This document shows, piece after piece, positions 17,315 to 24,982 of a DNA stretch of 64,000 nt. The stretch's first letter is position 1; the number at the start of each line of letters is the position of its first letter. The notes under the pieces are model-generated. The model worked only from the letters and a program-made list of their open reading frames with translations, made no database searches and was not told the origin of the DNA. Origin of the DNA: an uncultured Clostridia bacterium (GTDB taxonomy: Bacteria > Bacillota > Clostridia > Oscillospirales > Ruminococcaceae); assembly GCA_947629335.1 (NCBI GenBank), contig CANRDI010000002.1, positions 62,001-126,000 on the forward strand. The letters run 5' to 3'. A program made the position numbers and the translations under genes.

Positions 17315-18088
17315 ATGAAAAAGATAAATTTTGTTTTTTCGACAAAACTTACTTTTGACGATTATGTCGAAGAACATTCAATCGCGCTTCGCTGTATTCC
17401 TCCGGAGACCGAAACACAGCACATTGTGTCCTGTCAGCTTGAAATAACTCCGCTTATAAGTACAAATCGAACGGTCGATGCTTTCGGAAACAACGTTACG
17501 AGCGGCTATATCGCAAAGCCTCACCGTTTTCTTGATTTTGAGGTGAGGTGTACGGCGGAGCTTGACAAAACAAAACGCCGAACGGATTTTATGCCGTGTT
17601 ATAGCCGCTTTTCCGAGTATACAAAGCCCGACGGAGCGTTATATGATTTTCATAGGCAGATAAAAAACGACAGCCTTTCGCCTCTTGAAAGAGCAAAATA
17701 TTATTCGGAGCGGCTGCACGAGATAATGAGCTACGAAACCAATTCGACGACCATTAAAACTACCGCCGCGCAAGCCTTTGCGCAGAAAAAAGGCGTTTGT
17801 CAGGATTTTTCGCATATCATATTGAGCCTTTTGAGAATTGACGGAATACCGTGCCGCTATATTGCGGGACTTACGGAAAGCGGCGGGGAAACGCATAGCT
17901 GGATAGAGGTATGGACGGGAGAATGTTGGAGAGGATTTGACCCGACAAGCGTTATTTTTGTTGAAGACGAGTATATAACGCTTTCACAGGGCTGTGATTT
18001 CGGCGACTGCGCAATCGACAGGGGAGTAATGAAGGGCGCGTTTACTCGTCAGATGCAGCTTGTTTCCTCGCGCATTACGGTAGAATAG
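17315..18088 (+). CDS. Transglutaminase-like cysteine peptidase
   Basis: A 257-residue protein with an N-terminal beta domain (bacterial transglutaminase N-type, about 1-100) and a papain-like transglutaminase core. The catalytic triad can be seen: Cys in KKGVCQDFSHI (about 168), His in GETHSWIEVW (about 202) and Asp in WRGFDPTS (about 217). No signal peptide is evident, so it is cytoplasmic. In this conserved trio it is proposed to cleave or transfer an isopeptide or amide bond made by the ATP-grasp enzyme. The start has GGGAGG upstream and follows the alpha-E stop by 3 nt. Confidence 0.9.
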   Translation: MKKINFVFSTKLTFDDYVEEHSIALRCIPPETETQHIVSCQLEITPLISTNRTVDAFGNNVTSGYIAKPHRFLDFEVRCTAELDKTKRRTDFMPCYSRFSEYTKPDGALYDFHRQIKNDSLSPLERAKYYSERLHEIMSYETNSTTIKTTAAQAFAQKKGVCQDFSHIILSLLRIDGIPCRYIAGLTESGGETHSWIEVWTGECWRGFDPTSVIFVEDEYITLSQGCDFGDCAIDRGVMKGAFTRQMQLVSSRITVE

Positions 18089-18098
18089 AGGTCGGAAG

Positions 18099-19028
18099 AT
18101 GATAAAAAATGTTGTGGGAGCATCGCTTGCGGTAAATGAAAGACTTGTTATCCGCAAAAACAGACTGAAAAACGGAGACGGAAAAAAGCGGCTTTGTATT
18201 GTTACGGGTATTCACGGCGACGAGCTTGAGGGTCAGTATTTGGCATATCTTATCGGAAGCAAAATAAAAGAAAACATCTCGCTTTTAAACGGAACGGTAG
18301 ATATATATCCCGCGCTCAATCCTACGGGAATTGACTCAATAACGCGCGGAATACCGCTTTTTGACCTCGATATGAACAGGATTTTTCCCGGAACAAGCGA
18401 GGGGACAATGCCTGAAACGATATGCGCGGGAATAATCGAAGACATTTCGGGTGCGGATATATGCATTGACGTACATTCGAGCAATATTTTTCTAAAAGAA
18501 CTTCCTCAGATAAGGATAAACGTAAATTCCGCAGATGTTCTTATACCGTATGCGAAAATGCTGAACGTCGATCTTATCTGGGTGCATGAATCGGCTACGG
18601 TCTTAGAATCGACGCTCGCGTTTTCGCTTAATTCAACAGGCACGAAAACGCTTGTAGTAGAAATGGGCGTGGGGATGAGGATAACAAAGGAATATTGTTT
18701 TCAGCTCTGCGAGGGAGTTTTTAACCTTATGAAGCAGCTCGGAATGTGGAGCGGCGATGTAACGGCAGTAAGAGAGCCTATCGTATCGCTAAACGGCGCA
18801 GTAGGTTTTGTTAATTCTGACGCTGCGGGCATTTTCGTTCCGTGCGTCGATTTCGGCGAGACCGTAAGCGCGGGAAATCATATCGGCGACGTACTCGACC
18901 CGCTTTCGGGCGAAGTTGCGGAGAAAGTAAACGCAGTGTGCGACGGAATGATATTTACGCTCCGCGAATATCCTATAGTGTTCGGCGGTTCGCTTTTAGC
19001 GCGTATATTGCAGACAAAAGGAGCGTAA
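18099..19028 (+). CDS. M14/AstE-AspA type zinc carboxypeptidase or deacylase (active form)
   Basis: A 309-residue succinylglutamate desuccinylase/aspartoacylase-family protein. All catalytic positions are present: zinc ligands His and Glu in TGIHGDELEG (about 46-55), third ligand His in CIDVHSSN (about 123-130), substrate Arg in DMNRIFPG (about 91-98), and the general-base Glu in LVVEMGVGM (about 186-194). A C-terminal lipoyl/barrel-sandwich-like domain (ICVP..AAG and GNHIGDVLDPLSG-type turns) follows. It should hydrolyse an amide next to a carboxylate. It lies 10 nt after the transglutaminase gene, so it probably acts on the product of the ATP-grasp trio. Confidence 0.87.
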   Translation: MIKNVVGASLAVNERLVIRKNRLKNGDGKKRLCIVTGIHGDELEGQYLAYLIGSKIKENISLLNGTVDIYPALNPTGIDSITRGIPLFDLDMNRIFPGTSEGTMPETICAGIIEDISGADICIDVHSSNIFLKELPQIRINVNSADVLIPYAKMLNVDLIWVHESATVLESTLAFSLNSTGTKTLVVEMGVGMRITKEYCFQLCEGVFNLMKQLGMWSGDVTAVREPIVSLNGAVGFVNSDAAGIFVPCVDFGETVSAGNHIGDVLDPLSGEVAEKVNAVCDGMIFTLREYPIVFGGSLLARILQTKGA

Positions 19029-19030
19029 AA

Positions 19031-19957
19031 ATGAGAAAAGAAATTCTTTATTCGCTTAGATCGCCTTATCGGGAGAGCCTTGATATAATCGGTTTCAAAT
19101 TCGGAGGAGAAGAAAAAACGCTCGCAGTTGTAGGGGCAATGCGCGGAAATGAAGTACAGCAGATGTATGTCTGCTCAAAGCTCATATCACAGCTTAAAAT
19201 CCTCGAAGCGGCGGGGGAAATTTCTCAAAGCCGAGGGATAATGGTCGTTCCGTGTGTCAACTATTATTCAATGAACATCGGAAAGCGCTTTTGGACAATG
19301 GACAACACCGATATAAACCGTATGTTTCCGGGCTATGAATTAGGAGAAACTACACAGAGGATAGCTGACGGACTTTTCAGAAAGATCCAAGGTTTTGAAT
19401 ACGGCATACAAATGGTAAGTTTTTACCAGCCGGGAAATTTTCTCCCTCATGTAAAGATAATGGAAACGGGATTTACGGACTCAAATTTGATGAAGCTTTT
19501 CGGAATGAGGTTCGGGATAGTCCGAACGCCGCGCCCGTACGACACGACTACGCTGAATTACAACTGGCAGATATGGGAAACAAAAGCGTTTTCGATGTAT
19601 ACAAATGAAACGTCAAGGATTGACGAAAACTCCGCGAATGAGGCTGTAGAGGGGATACTGCGCTTTATGGCGAATACGGGAATGATAACGAAAAAGATCC
19701 ATTCGGGCTATCAGACGGAAATAATTTCGGAAAACAGCATAAGCCAGATACATTCAAAAACGGGAGGATTATTTATAAGTATTGTTAAAATGGGAGCGCA
19801 GGTGGCGAAAAACGAGCTTTTAGGAAAGGTATGCGATCCGCTTGACGGAGAGCTATCGAGCGAGATACGCGCCGATTGCAGCGGGATAGTTTATTTTGAA
19901 TATTCCGATCCGCTTATAAATGAAAATACTGTTTGCTTTAAGATAATCAGAGATTAG
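19031..19957 (+). CDS. M14/AstE-AspA paralogue with a lost active site (pseudoenzyme)
   Basis: A 308-residue paralogue of the preceding gene that aligns with it almost without gaps but lacks the catalytic residues. HGDE has become RGNE (zinc-ligand His to Arg), DVHSSN has become QMVSFY (third ligand His to Val), and the general-base Glu in VVEMG is Tyr in SMYTN. The substrate-binding Arg (DINRMFPG) and the C-terminal barrel domain are kept. The intact, well-translated frame (start 2 nt after the previous stop) argues against a decaying pseudogene; it may be a regulatory or structural partner of the active enzyme, or bind the same ligand without cleaving it. An upstream extension of the frame overlaps the active paralogue and is not used. 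Confidence 0.83.
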   Translation: MRKEILYSLRSPYRESLDIIGFKFGGEEKTLAVVGAMRGNEVQQMYVCSKLISQLKILEAAGEISQSRGIMVVPCVNYYSMNIGKRFWTMDNTDINRMFPGYELGETTQRIADGLFRKIQGFEYGIQMVSFYQPGNFLPHVKIMETGFTDSNLMKLFGMRFGIVRTPRPYDTTTLNYNWQIWETKAFSMYTNETSRIDENSANEAVEGILRFMANTGMITKKIHSGYQTEIISENSISQIHSKTGGLFISIVKMGAQVAKNELLGKVCDPLDGELSSEIRADCSGIVYFEYSDPLINENTVCFKIIRD

Positions 19958-19966
19958 AGGTGCTTT

Positions 19967-20164
19967 ATGATAAAAAAGAACAACGGCAATCTTTCGGGAG
20001 GACTTGTGGATAAACATTCTGCGTGTGATTTTCCTTTTAAGACCGCGACTGATGAGGAATATACCGACGAACAGCTTGTGGAAACTGCAAACGAGGAGTT
20101 AAACGAGCGCGTTGAGAATAAAAAGATTGGCGATAATCCGAAAGCGTTCGGATTTAAAAAGTAG
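19967..20164 (+). CDS. Small unknown protein at the end of the ATP-grasp/M14 operon
   Basis: A 65-residue acidic peptide with a good ribosome site (AGAGGTG, 6 nt before the ATG), 9 nt after the M14 paralogue. I do not recognise a family. Visible features: NLSGGLVDKH near the N-terminus, one Cys (about residue 19), a Glu-rich middle (ATDEEYTDEQLVETANEEL) and a Lys-rich end. There is no TM segment or signal peptide. Its place makes it a candidate substrate or carrier for the ATP-grasp enzyme, but that is conjecture; it could equally be an unrelated small protein. Confidence 0.6.
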   Translation: MIKKNNGNLSGGLVDKHSACDFPFKTATDEEYTDEQLVETANEELNERVENKKIGDNPKAFGFKK

Positions 20165-20285
20165 TTGATGATAAAAACAATCGGGGAGCTTATGTTCCCT
20201 GATACAGTTTGTATAAAAATCTATTTGCGGTTCTTTTCAAACGATATTTTTCTAAATAACATACACTCGCCCCAACCCCTTGACT

Positions 20286-20390
20286 CCCTTCCCCGAAGGG
20301 GAAGGGGGAAAAATTGCGGGGGCTGCCGACCCCGCTGCCCCCGTTGAGGGAAAACTTTTGAAAAAGTTTTCCCTCAAACTCCTTTTCAAA
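20286..20390. repeat. Hairpin cluster with dispersed repeat family B
   Basis: Three hairpins in a row: CCCTTCCCC/GGGGAAGGG (20286-20306), CGGGGG/CCCCCG (20317-20343), and a perfect 16-bp inverted repeat TTGAGGGAAAACTTTT / AAAAGTTTTCCCTCAA (20344-20377) with a 2-nt centre. The last one and its flank (CTCCTTTTCAAAA) recur at 36684-36730. The cluster lies between convergent genes and may end transcription from both sides. The remaining part of this gap (20165-20285) shows nothing clear. Confidence 0.7.
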
Positions 20391-20449
20391 ACTTTTATGC
20401 AAAGTGCTGAAACGGAAATGCACTTAATTCTAAAAGAAGCTTTATTAAA

Positions 20450-21598
20450 TTACACTTCAACATCCGCCGAATAGTCAACTCCGTCAATGCCGAAACCGAA
20501 CATAGCGTAAAAATCTTTCCAGTAGCCGTCAATATCTGTAAATTCCTTGAAATTATTCTGGTCAAGTTTCTGCCATATTTCGGAAACTTCGGCTTGGATT
20601 TCGGGCTTCATTTCAAGGTCGTCCATTCTTATCCTGCCCTCGCTGTCAAGGTTCAGGTCGTTTTCGGAAATTCTCCTGAAAAGCCTCTGCATTTGCTCTA
20701 TACAGCCCTCGTGAGTTCCGTGCTGTTTCATAACCTTGTACAGAATTGAGATGTAAAGCGGAACTATCGGGATTGCCGCGCTTGACTGGGTTACGAGCGC
20801 CTTGTTTACGGAAATATATGCGCGTATGCCGCTGTTTGTAATTCTTCTTGAACTTTCGAGCAAATCGGCTTTTGCTCTGCCGATACTGCCCTCGTAGTAC
20901 ATCGGGTGTGTTATTTCGGGACCGATATAAGAATATGCAATCGTTATGGCATTGTCCTCGATTGCGTCCGCTTTTTTAAGCGCGTCAATCCACATTTCCC
21001 AGTCCTCTCCGCCCATAACTTTTACGGTGGCTTCGATTTCTTCTTCTGTCGCAGGCTCTATCGTAACTTCGGAAACAGTGTTGTTTCTAAGGTCAATGGT
21101 CTTGTTGGTATAGCTTTTGTCTGTTGTTTTGAGAACACTTTTGTAAACAACATCGCCTACCGTTCTTCTCGGAGCGGCGAGTGAATAAATAACCATATCG
21201 ACCTTTCCGAGATCGGCTTTTATAATGTCGATTATTTCCTTTTTACATTCTTCGGAATATGCGTCGCCGTTTACTGTTTTTGCATAAAGTCCGTCCTCGG
21301 CGGCAAATTTTTCAAAAGCCTTTGTGTTGTACCAGCCCGAAGTGCCTGTTTTATTTCCCGAACCTTCCTTGTCGAACATAACGCCGAGCGTAGCCGCGCC
21401 CATTCCGAATGCTGCGGAAATTCTCGACGCAAGCCCGTATCCCATTGACGAGCCTAAAACGAGAACTTTCTTCGCGCAGTATCCGCTCATTTTTCCTTTT
21501 GACTTAACATAGTCTATCTGCTTTTTGACAGCTTTTTCACAGCCTACGGGATGCGCCGTTGTGCAGATAAATCCCCTTACTTTTGGTTCAACTACCAT
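20450..21598 (-). CDS. fabV: Trans-2-enoyl-ACP/CoA reductase, FabV/Ter family
   Basis: A 382-residue NADH-dependent enoyl reductase. The N-terminus VRGFICTTAHPVGCEKAV and the nucleotide-binding VLVLGSSMGYGLASRI are typical of FabV. The catalytic Tyr-x8-Lys is visible in YYEGSIGRAKADL (about 236-248). The family reduces trans-2-enoyl-ACP in fatty acid synthesis (FabV) or crotonyl-CoA (Ter); sequence alone does not settle which. The fatty-acid operon in this window contains no FabI/FabK/FabL, so FabV may supply that step. GGAGGTAG precedes the ATG, and a near-perfect promoter lies 50 nt upstream. Confidence 0.92.
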   Translation of the reverse strand: MVVEPKVRGFICTTAHPVGCEKAVKKQIDYVKSKGKMSGYCAKKVLVLGSSMGYGLASRISAAFGMGAATLGVMFDKEGSGNKTGTSGWYNTKAFEKFAAEDGLYAKTVNGDAYSEECKKEIIDIIKADLGKVDMVIYSLAAPRRTVGDVVYKSVLKTTDKSYTNKTIDLRNNTVSEVTIEPATEEEIEATVKVMGGEDWEMWIDALKKADAIEDNAITIAYSYIGPEITHPMYYEGSIGRAKADLLESSRRITNSGIRAYISVNKALVTQSSAAIPIVPLYISILYKVMKQHGTHEGCIEQMQRLFRRISENDLNLDSEGRIRMDDLEMKPEIQAEVSEIWQKLDQNNFKEFTDIDGYWKDFYAMFGFGIDGVDYSADVEV

Positions 21599-21647
21599 AT
21601 TTCTACCTCCAAAAAATTCCCGTCCGAGGGAAAATATTTACATAAAA

Positions 21648-21677
21648 ATTATAACACAACATGCATAAAATTGTCAA
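21648..21677 (-). promoter_or_regulatory. Promoter of fabV
   Basis: On the minus strand TTGACA (21677-21672), 18-nt spacer, TATAAT (21653-21648), with an extended -10 (TGT before TATAAT). Confidence 0.82.
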
Positions 21678-21686
21678 GGGCAATTT

Positions 21687-22112
21687 TCACCGCGCGCTGA
21701 CATTCTTTCTGTAAGCAAGATAGCTTTCGAGAATTATTGCCGCGGCGGCTTGGTCGAGAGCTTCTTTTCGTTTTTGGCCGCGCTTGTTGTTTTCATTCAT
21801 TATCGAGATTGCGGAAACTGTCGTCGAGCGTTCGTCCCACATATTGACCTCAAGTCCCGTTAATTCCCTGAGCATTTGCGCGAACTGCCTGCATTTTTCG
21901 GAGCGCGGACCTCTCGTTCCGTTCATATTTATCGGGTCGCCGACAACTATCATTTCCGCGCCGTTTTTCCTTGCATTTTCCGCGACAGCCTGCGCGCACC
22001 TTTCAAAATCCTTTTCATAAATTGTCAGAAGCGGCGAAGCTAAAATTTCGCTCTTATCGCTTATAGCAAGCCCCGTTCTGCTGTCGCCGTAATCGACCGC
22101 TAAAATTCTCAT
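21687..22112 (-). CDS. ruvX: Holliday junction resolvase-like RNase H fold protein RuvX/YqgF
   Basis: A 141-residue protein. It starts MRILAVDYGDSRTGLA, the first catalytic Asp strand of the YqgF RNase H fold, followed by MIVVGDPINMNGTRG, the NMWDERSTTVSA strand-helix with the acidic residue, and the C-terminal DQAAAAIILESYL with the last Asp. In other bacteria it matures the 5' end of pre-16S rRNA and may resolve recombination intermediates. The ATG at 22112 is chosen because AGGTGG sits 5 nt upstream; the longer open frame runs into repeat A and the divergent promoter. It shares its upstream region with the site-2-protease-like gene. Confidence 0.92.
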   Translation of the reverse strand: MRILAVDYGDSRTGLAISDKSEILASPLLTIYEKDFERCAQAVAENARKNGAEMIVVGDPINMNGTRGPRSEKCRQFAQMLRELTGLEVNMWDERSTTVSAISIMNENNKRGQKRKEALDQAAAAIILESYLAYRKNVSAR

Positions 22113-22159
22113 AGTTTCCACCTGCCGATAAAAATATTTCAAAAAGTCCGTATTTCCTA

Positions 22160-22203
22160 CAGGCTGTCGATAAAGCCTGAGTTTTGACTTTTTATTTAGT
22201 CTG
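22160..22203 (+). repeat. Dispersed repeat family A, short form
   Basis: The hairpin CAGGCT-gtcgataa-AGCCTG (22160-22179) is followed by a tail GAGTTTTGACTTTTTATTTA and GTCTG. It is the reverse complement, with few changes, of the copy at 12544-12588, and lies in the divergent gap between ruvX and the next operon. Confidence 0.7.
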
Positions 22204-22248
22204 TTTCCTATTCTAACATAATTTTTTGCCTTTGTCAAGGAAAAGCTC

Positions 22249-22277
22249 TTGAATTTTCCGGAAAATAGTGTTATAAT
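22249..22277 (+). promoter_or_regulatory. Promoter with a palindromic spacer, for the scpAB operon
   Basis: TTGAAT (22249-22254), 17-nt spacer, extended -10 TGT-TATAAT (22272-22277). The spacer includes a perfect 14-bp palindrome ATTTTCCGGAAAAT (22253-22266). The whole block is nearly the same as the promoter at 36950-36978, so both may bind one regulator. Confidence 0.8.
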
Positions 22278-22314
22278 AAATTTGAGTATCAAGTTAGTAT
22301 GGAGGCATTTTACT

Positions 22315-23007
22315 TTGAGAGGTTCTCTTTTTGATGTAATATATTGGATAACGGGACAAGAAAGCATGCAAAACGCAATTATTGCCGTCTTTGCCGATTT
22401 AATAATACTTTTAGTGTGCTTTCCGGTAAGAGGATTTGCACAGGCGGCTGTTGCAAAGTTTTGCGGGGACGACACGGCTGAAAGAGCGGGAAGGCTCACT
22501 CTTAATCCGCTGGTTCATCTTGAACCGTTCGGCGCGCTCATGATGTTTATCTGCAATATCGGTTTTACAAAGCCTGTTCCTATTGATCTAAGACGCTGCA
22601 ATAGGTTTTCTGCGAGGACGTCAAATGCTTTTATATCGCTTTCGGGTCCTCTGGCAAACCTGCTTATGGCGTTTATACTGCTTATCCCGTATAGAATTCT
22701 TATGGTTCAGGCGGTCGCACAACTGTCTGACGTCATGTATCTTGCGGCAATGATGCTGCTTTACGCGGCAAATATACTGGTATTCCTTGCGGTTTTGCAT
22801 CTTCTGCCGGTGCCGCCGTATGACGGATATCGGTTCATATCTTCGTTCTTGCCCGCAAAAGCCATATATTTCATGGAACGCAATGCAAATATTTTCCAGA
22901 TATTGGTTCTTGTTCTTATCTTTTCGGGAGTACTTGCGGTGCCGCTTTCATATGCGGCAAACGGAATTTTGTGGGTGCTTATGCTTCCGCTTTCGTTTAT
23001 CGGTTAA
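22315..23007 (+). CDS. Site-2 protease (M50) homologue lacking the HExxH motif
   Basis: A 230-residue protein with about 5-6 membrane segments, in the M50B family of small rhomboid-sized S2P homologues. The flanking family signature is intact (AGRLTLNPLVHLEPFGALM, about 65-83, and LLPVPPYDGYR, about 161-171), but the zinc motif that should read HEFAH is RGFAQ (about 42-46). It should therefore not cleave substrates. The start is TTG 22315, 10 nt after TGGAGG; no nearby ATG fits. It is the first gene of the scpAB operon and ends 3 nt before scpA, the same neighbourhood where active S2P genes sit in other Clostridia. Confidence 0.83.
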   Translation: MRGSLFDVIYWITGQESMQNAIIAVFADLIILLVCFPVRGFAQAAVAKFCGDDTAERAGRLTLNPLVHLEPFGALMMFICNIGFTKPVPIDLRRCNRFSARTSNAFISLSGPLANLLMAFILLIPYRILMVQAVAQLSDVMYLAAMMLLYAANILVFLAVLHLLPVPPYDGYRFISSFLPAKAIYFMERNANIFQILVLVLIFSGVLAVPLSYAANGILWVLMLPLSFIG

Positions 23008-23010
23008 GTT

Positions 23011-23718
23011 ATGGTAGAGCTTAATTTTAAGGTAAACGAGGATTTTGAAGGCCCGCTTGATGTGCTGTTGTCGCTGATACAAAAGCATAAAATGAACATT
23101 CTCGATATCGACATCTCGGCGCTTTTAGACCAATTTCTCATTTATCTCGAAAGAATGACCGAAGCGGATATAGAGGTAACGTCCGATTTTCTCGAAATGG
23201 CTGCGCGGCTTATACTGATAAAATCTGCGGCGCTTTTGCCGAAGGACGAAGCCGAAAAGATGAAAAAAGAGCTTCAGGGCGCGCTTATTGAGCTTGCGCT
23301 CTGTAAGACAATGGCGGGGAAGCTGAAAAATATGTGGCGCGGAAGCGACGTTTTCGTAAGAAAGCCGACGGAGATAGAAGTCGACGCGTCTTATCGCCGC
23401 ACTCACCAGCCCGAAGAAATAACCTCCGCATACAGCGCGGTAGCAGAAAGAGCAAAAAGAAAAGCAGAAGCTCCGCGCTCGGTTGCTCCGATAGTTGCAA
23501 AGCCGTATGTTACGGTGTTCACGGGGATAATGACGGTATTGAAAGCGCTCAGAAAGAACGAAAAAGTAAAGCTGTCCGAAATTTATGAGGGACATACGCG
23601 CTCTCAGAGGGTTTCGATGTTTCTGGCGGTCTTAGAGCTTTCAAAGTCCGGAAGAGTATACATTTCCGAGGACGGAGAGAGTATGAGCCTGATTTTGGAC
23701 GACAAGGAGAAAGAATGA
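23011..23718 (+). CDS. scpA: Segregation and condensation protein A (kleisin)
   Basis: A 235-residue kleisin that bridges the SMC ATPase dimer with ScpB to organise and segregate the chromosome. The N-terminus FEGPLDVLLSLIQKHKMNI and LDQFLIYLERM are typical of ScpA, with the SMC-neck binding helices in the first 90 residues. A winged-helix C-terminus (VKLSEIYEGHTRSQRVSMFL) follows. The length is normal. The stop overlaps scpB by 4 nt. Confidence 0.95.
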   Translation: MVELNFKVNEDFEGPLDVLLSLIQKHKMNILDIDISALLDQFLIYLERMTEADIEVTSDFLEMAARLILIKSAALLPKDEAEKMKKELQGALIELALCKTMAGKLKNMWRGSDVFVRKPTEIEVDASYRRTHQPEEITSAYSAVAERAKRKAEAPRSVAPIVAKPYVTVFTGIMTVLKALRKNEKVKLSEIYEGHTRSQRVSMFLAVLELSKSGRVYISEDGESMSLILDDKEKE

Positions 23719-24272
23719 AATTTTCAGAGGGAATGGCGGCGGTAGAAGCAGTTTTGTTTGCCGTCGGAGAGCCGATAGAGCTTGATAAGCTGGCACAGGC
23801 GTGCGAGCTTGAAGAAGAGGTCGCGGTGCGCGTCATAGAGCGCCTGAACGACCGCTATCGTGAACAGAACAGCGCCTTTGAAATAGCAAAGCTCGGAAGT
23901 TGTTATCAGATGATGACAAAAGCGGAGTACGCGCGCTATATAAAGTCGGCGGTTGAAACGCGAAAACAAGCCCCGCTTTCACAGGCGGCGCTCGAAGTGT
24001 TGGCAATTGTCGCGTATAATCAACCTGTTACGAGAGGTTTTATTGACCAAGTGAGGGGCGTCGATAGTTCGGGCGTTGTAAAAAGCCTTACGGAGCGTGA
24101 CCTTCTTGAAGAACACGGGAGGATGAACGACATTCCGGGAAAGCCTATAGCATACAGAACGACCGAAAACTTTCTGCGGTGTTTCGGGCTGAACAGTCTG
24201 GACGGCTTGCCGCCTATTCCGGGAAGCACCGACCAGCTGAGCCTTGACGATTACGAAAATTCGGAATTTTGA
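23715..24272 (+). CDS. scpB: Segregation and condensation protein B
   Basis: A 185-residue partner of ScpA in the SMC complex, made of two winged-helix domains. Recognisable segments: VEAVLFAVGEPIELDKLA at the N-terminus, LSQAALEVLAIVAYNQPVTR (about 92-111), and RGVDSSGVVKSLTERDLLE, then YRTTENFLRCFGL. It overlaps scpA by 4 nt (translational coupling). Confidence 0.95.
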   Translation: MKFSEGMAAVEAVLFAVGEPIELDKLAQACELEEEVAVRVIERLNDRYREQNSAFEIAKLGSCYQMMTKAEYARYIKSAVETRKQAPLSQAALEVLAIVAYNQPVTRGFIDQVRGVDSSGVVKSLTERDLLEEHGRMNDIPGKPIAYRTTENFLRCFGLNSLDGLPPIPGSTDQLSLDDYENSEF

Positions 24273-24308
24273 TGAAAACTTAATTCTTTTTGGAGAGGGG
24301 GCGTTTTT

Positions 24309-24932
24309 TTGGGTTGGATCATAGCGGGAATTATTCTGATAATCATACTTATACTTGTTTTAGGAAAGGCTAAGGTCACTGTTGATTTCAGCGAGAGCCT
24401 TGTCATAAAGATAAAATATATGTTTTTCCCAATACTTACCATACCTTCAAAGAAAAAAGCGCCGAAAAAGCCGAAAAAGGAAAAGAAAGCCAAAGATGAA
24501 AAAGCCGAAAAAAAGCCGAAGAAGAAGATTTCGCTTTCGCTCGACAATATACTCGATCTCGCAAGATTTGCTTTCTCAAGTATCGGAAAACCTCTCAGAA
24601 AGATATTAAAGCGCATTGAAATATCTCATCTGGCGCTTAATGTCGTATGCGGAGGAGAGGACGCGGCTAAAGCCGCGATAACTTTCGGAGCGGTAAATAT
24701 GGCGGTCGGAAATCTTTTGGGGTGGTTCGATACGATATTTACGCTGAAGCCCGTAGACGAGCTTTCAGTAAATGTTGACTTTGAGAGCGAGGAAACAACG
24801 GCGGACGCTTATGTCGAGGTAAAGCTCACGATAGCGGCGGTTTTTGCGTTTGCTTTCACACTTATCGGAAGATTGATAAGGCATTATCTGACGCATAAGG
24901 GCGCGCGAGAGGCAATCAAAAAACTGGTTTGA
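24309..24932 (+). CDS. DUF2953 membrane protein
   Basis: A 207-residue protein common beside scpB and gerW in Clostridia. An N-terminal TM helix (WIIAGIILIIILILVLG, 3-19) is followed by a Lys/Glu-rich charged stretch (about 50-75) and a DUF2953 region ending in another hydrophobic segment (about 172-190). Function unknown; the constant company of gerW suggests a sporulation or spore-membrane role. The start is TTG 24309, after the strong GGAGAGGGG. Confidence 0.75.
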   Translation: MGWIIAGIILIIILILVLGKAKVTVDFSESLVIKIKYMFFPILTIPSKKKAPKKPKKEKKAKDEKAEKKPKKKISLSLDNILDLARFAFSSIGKPLRKILKRIEISHLALNVVCGGEDAAKAAITFGAVNMAVGNLLGWFDTIFTLKPVDELSVNVDFESEETTADAYVEVKLTIAAVFAFAFTLIGRLIRHYLTHKGAREAIKKLV

Positions 24933-24982
24933 ACGGGTGATCCGTTTTGATACAACGAAAATTTTTGAGAGGAGTTTTTATT

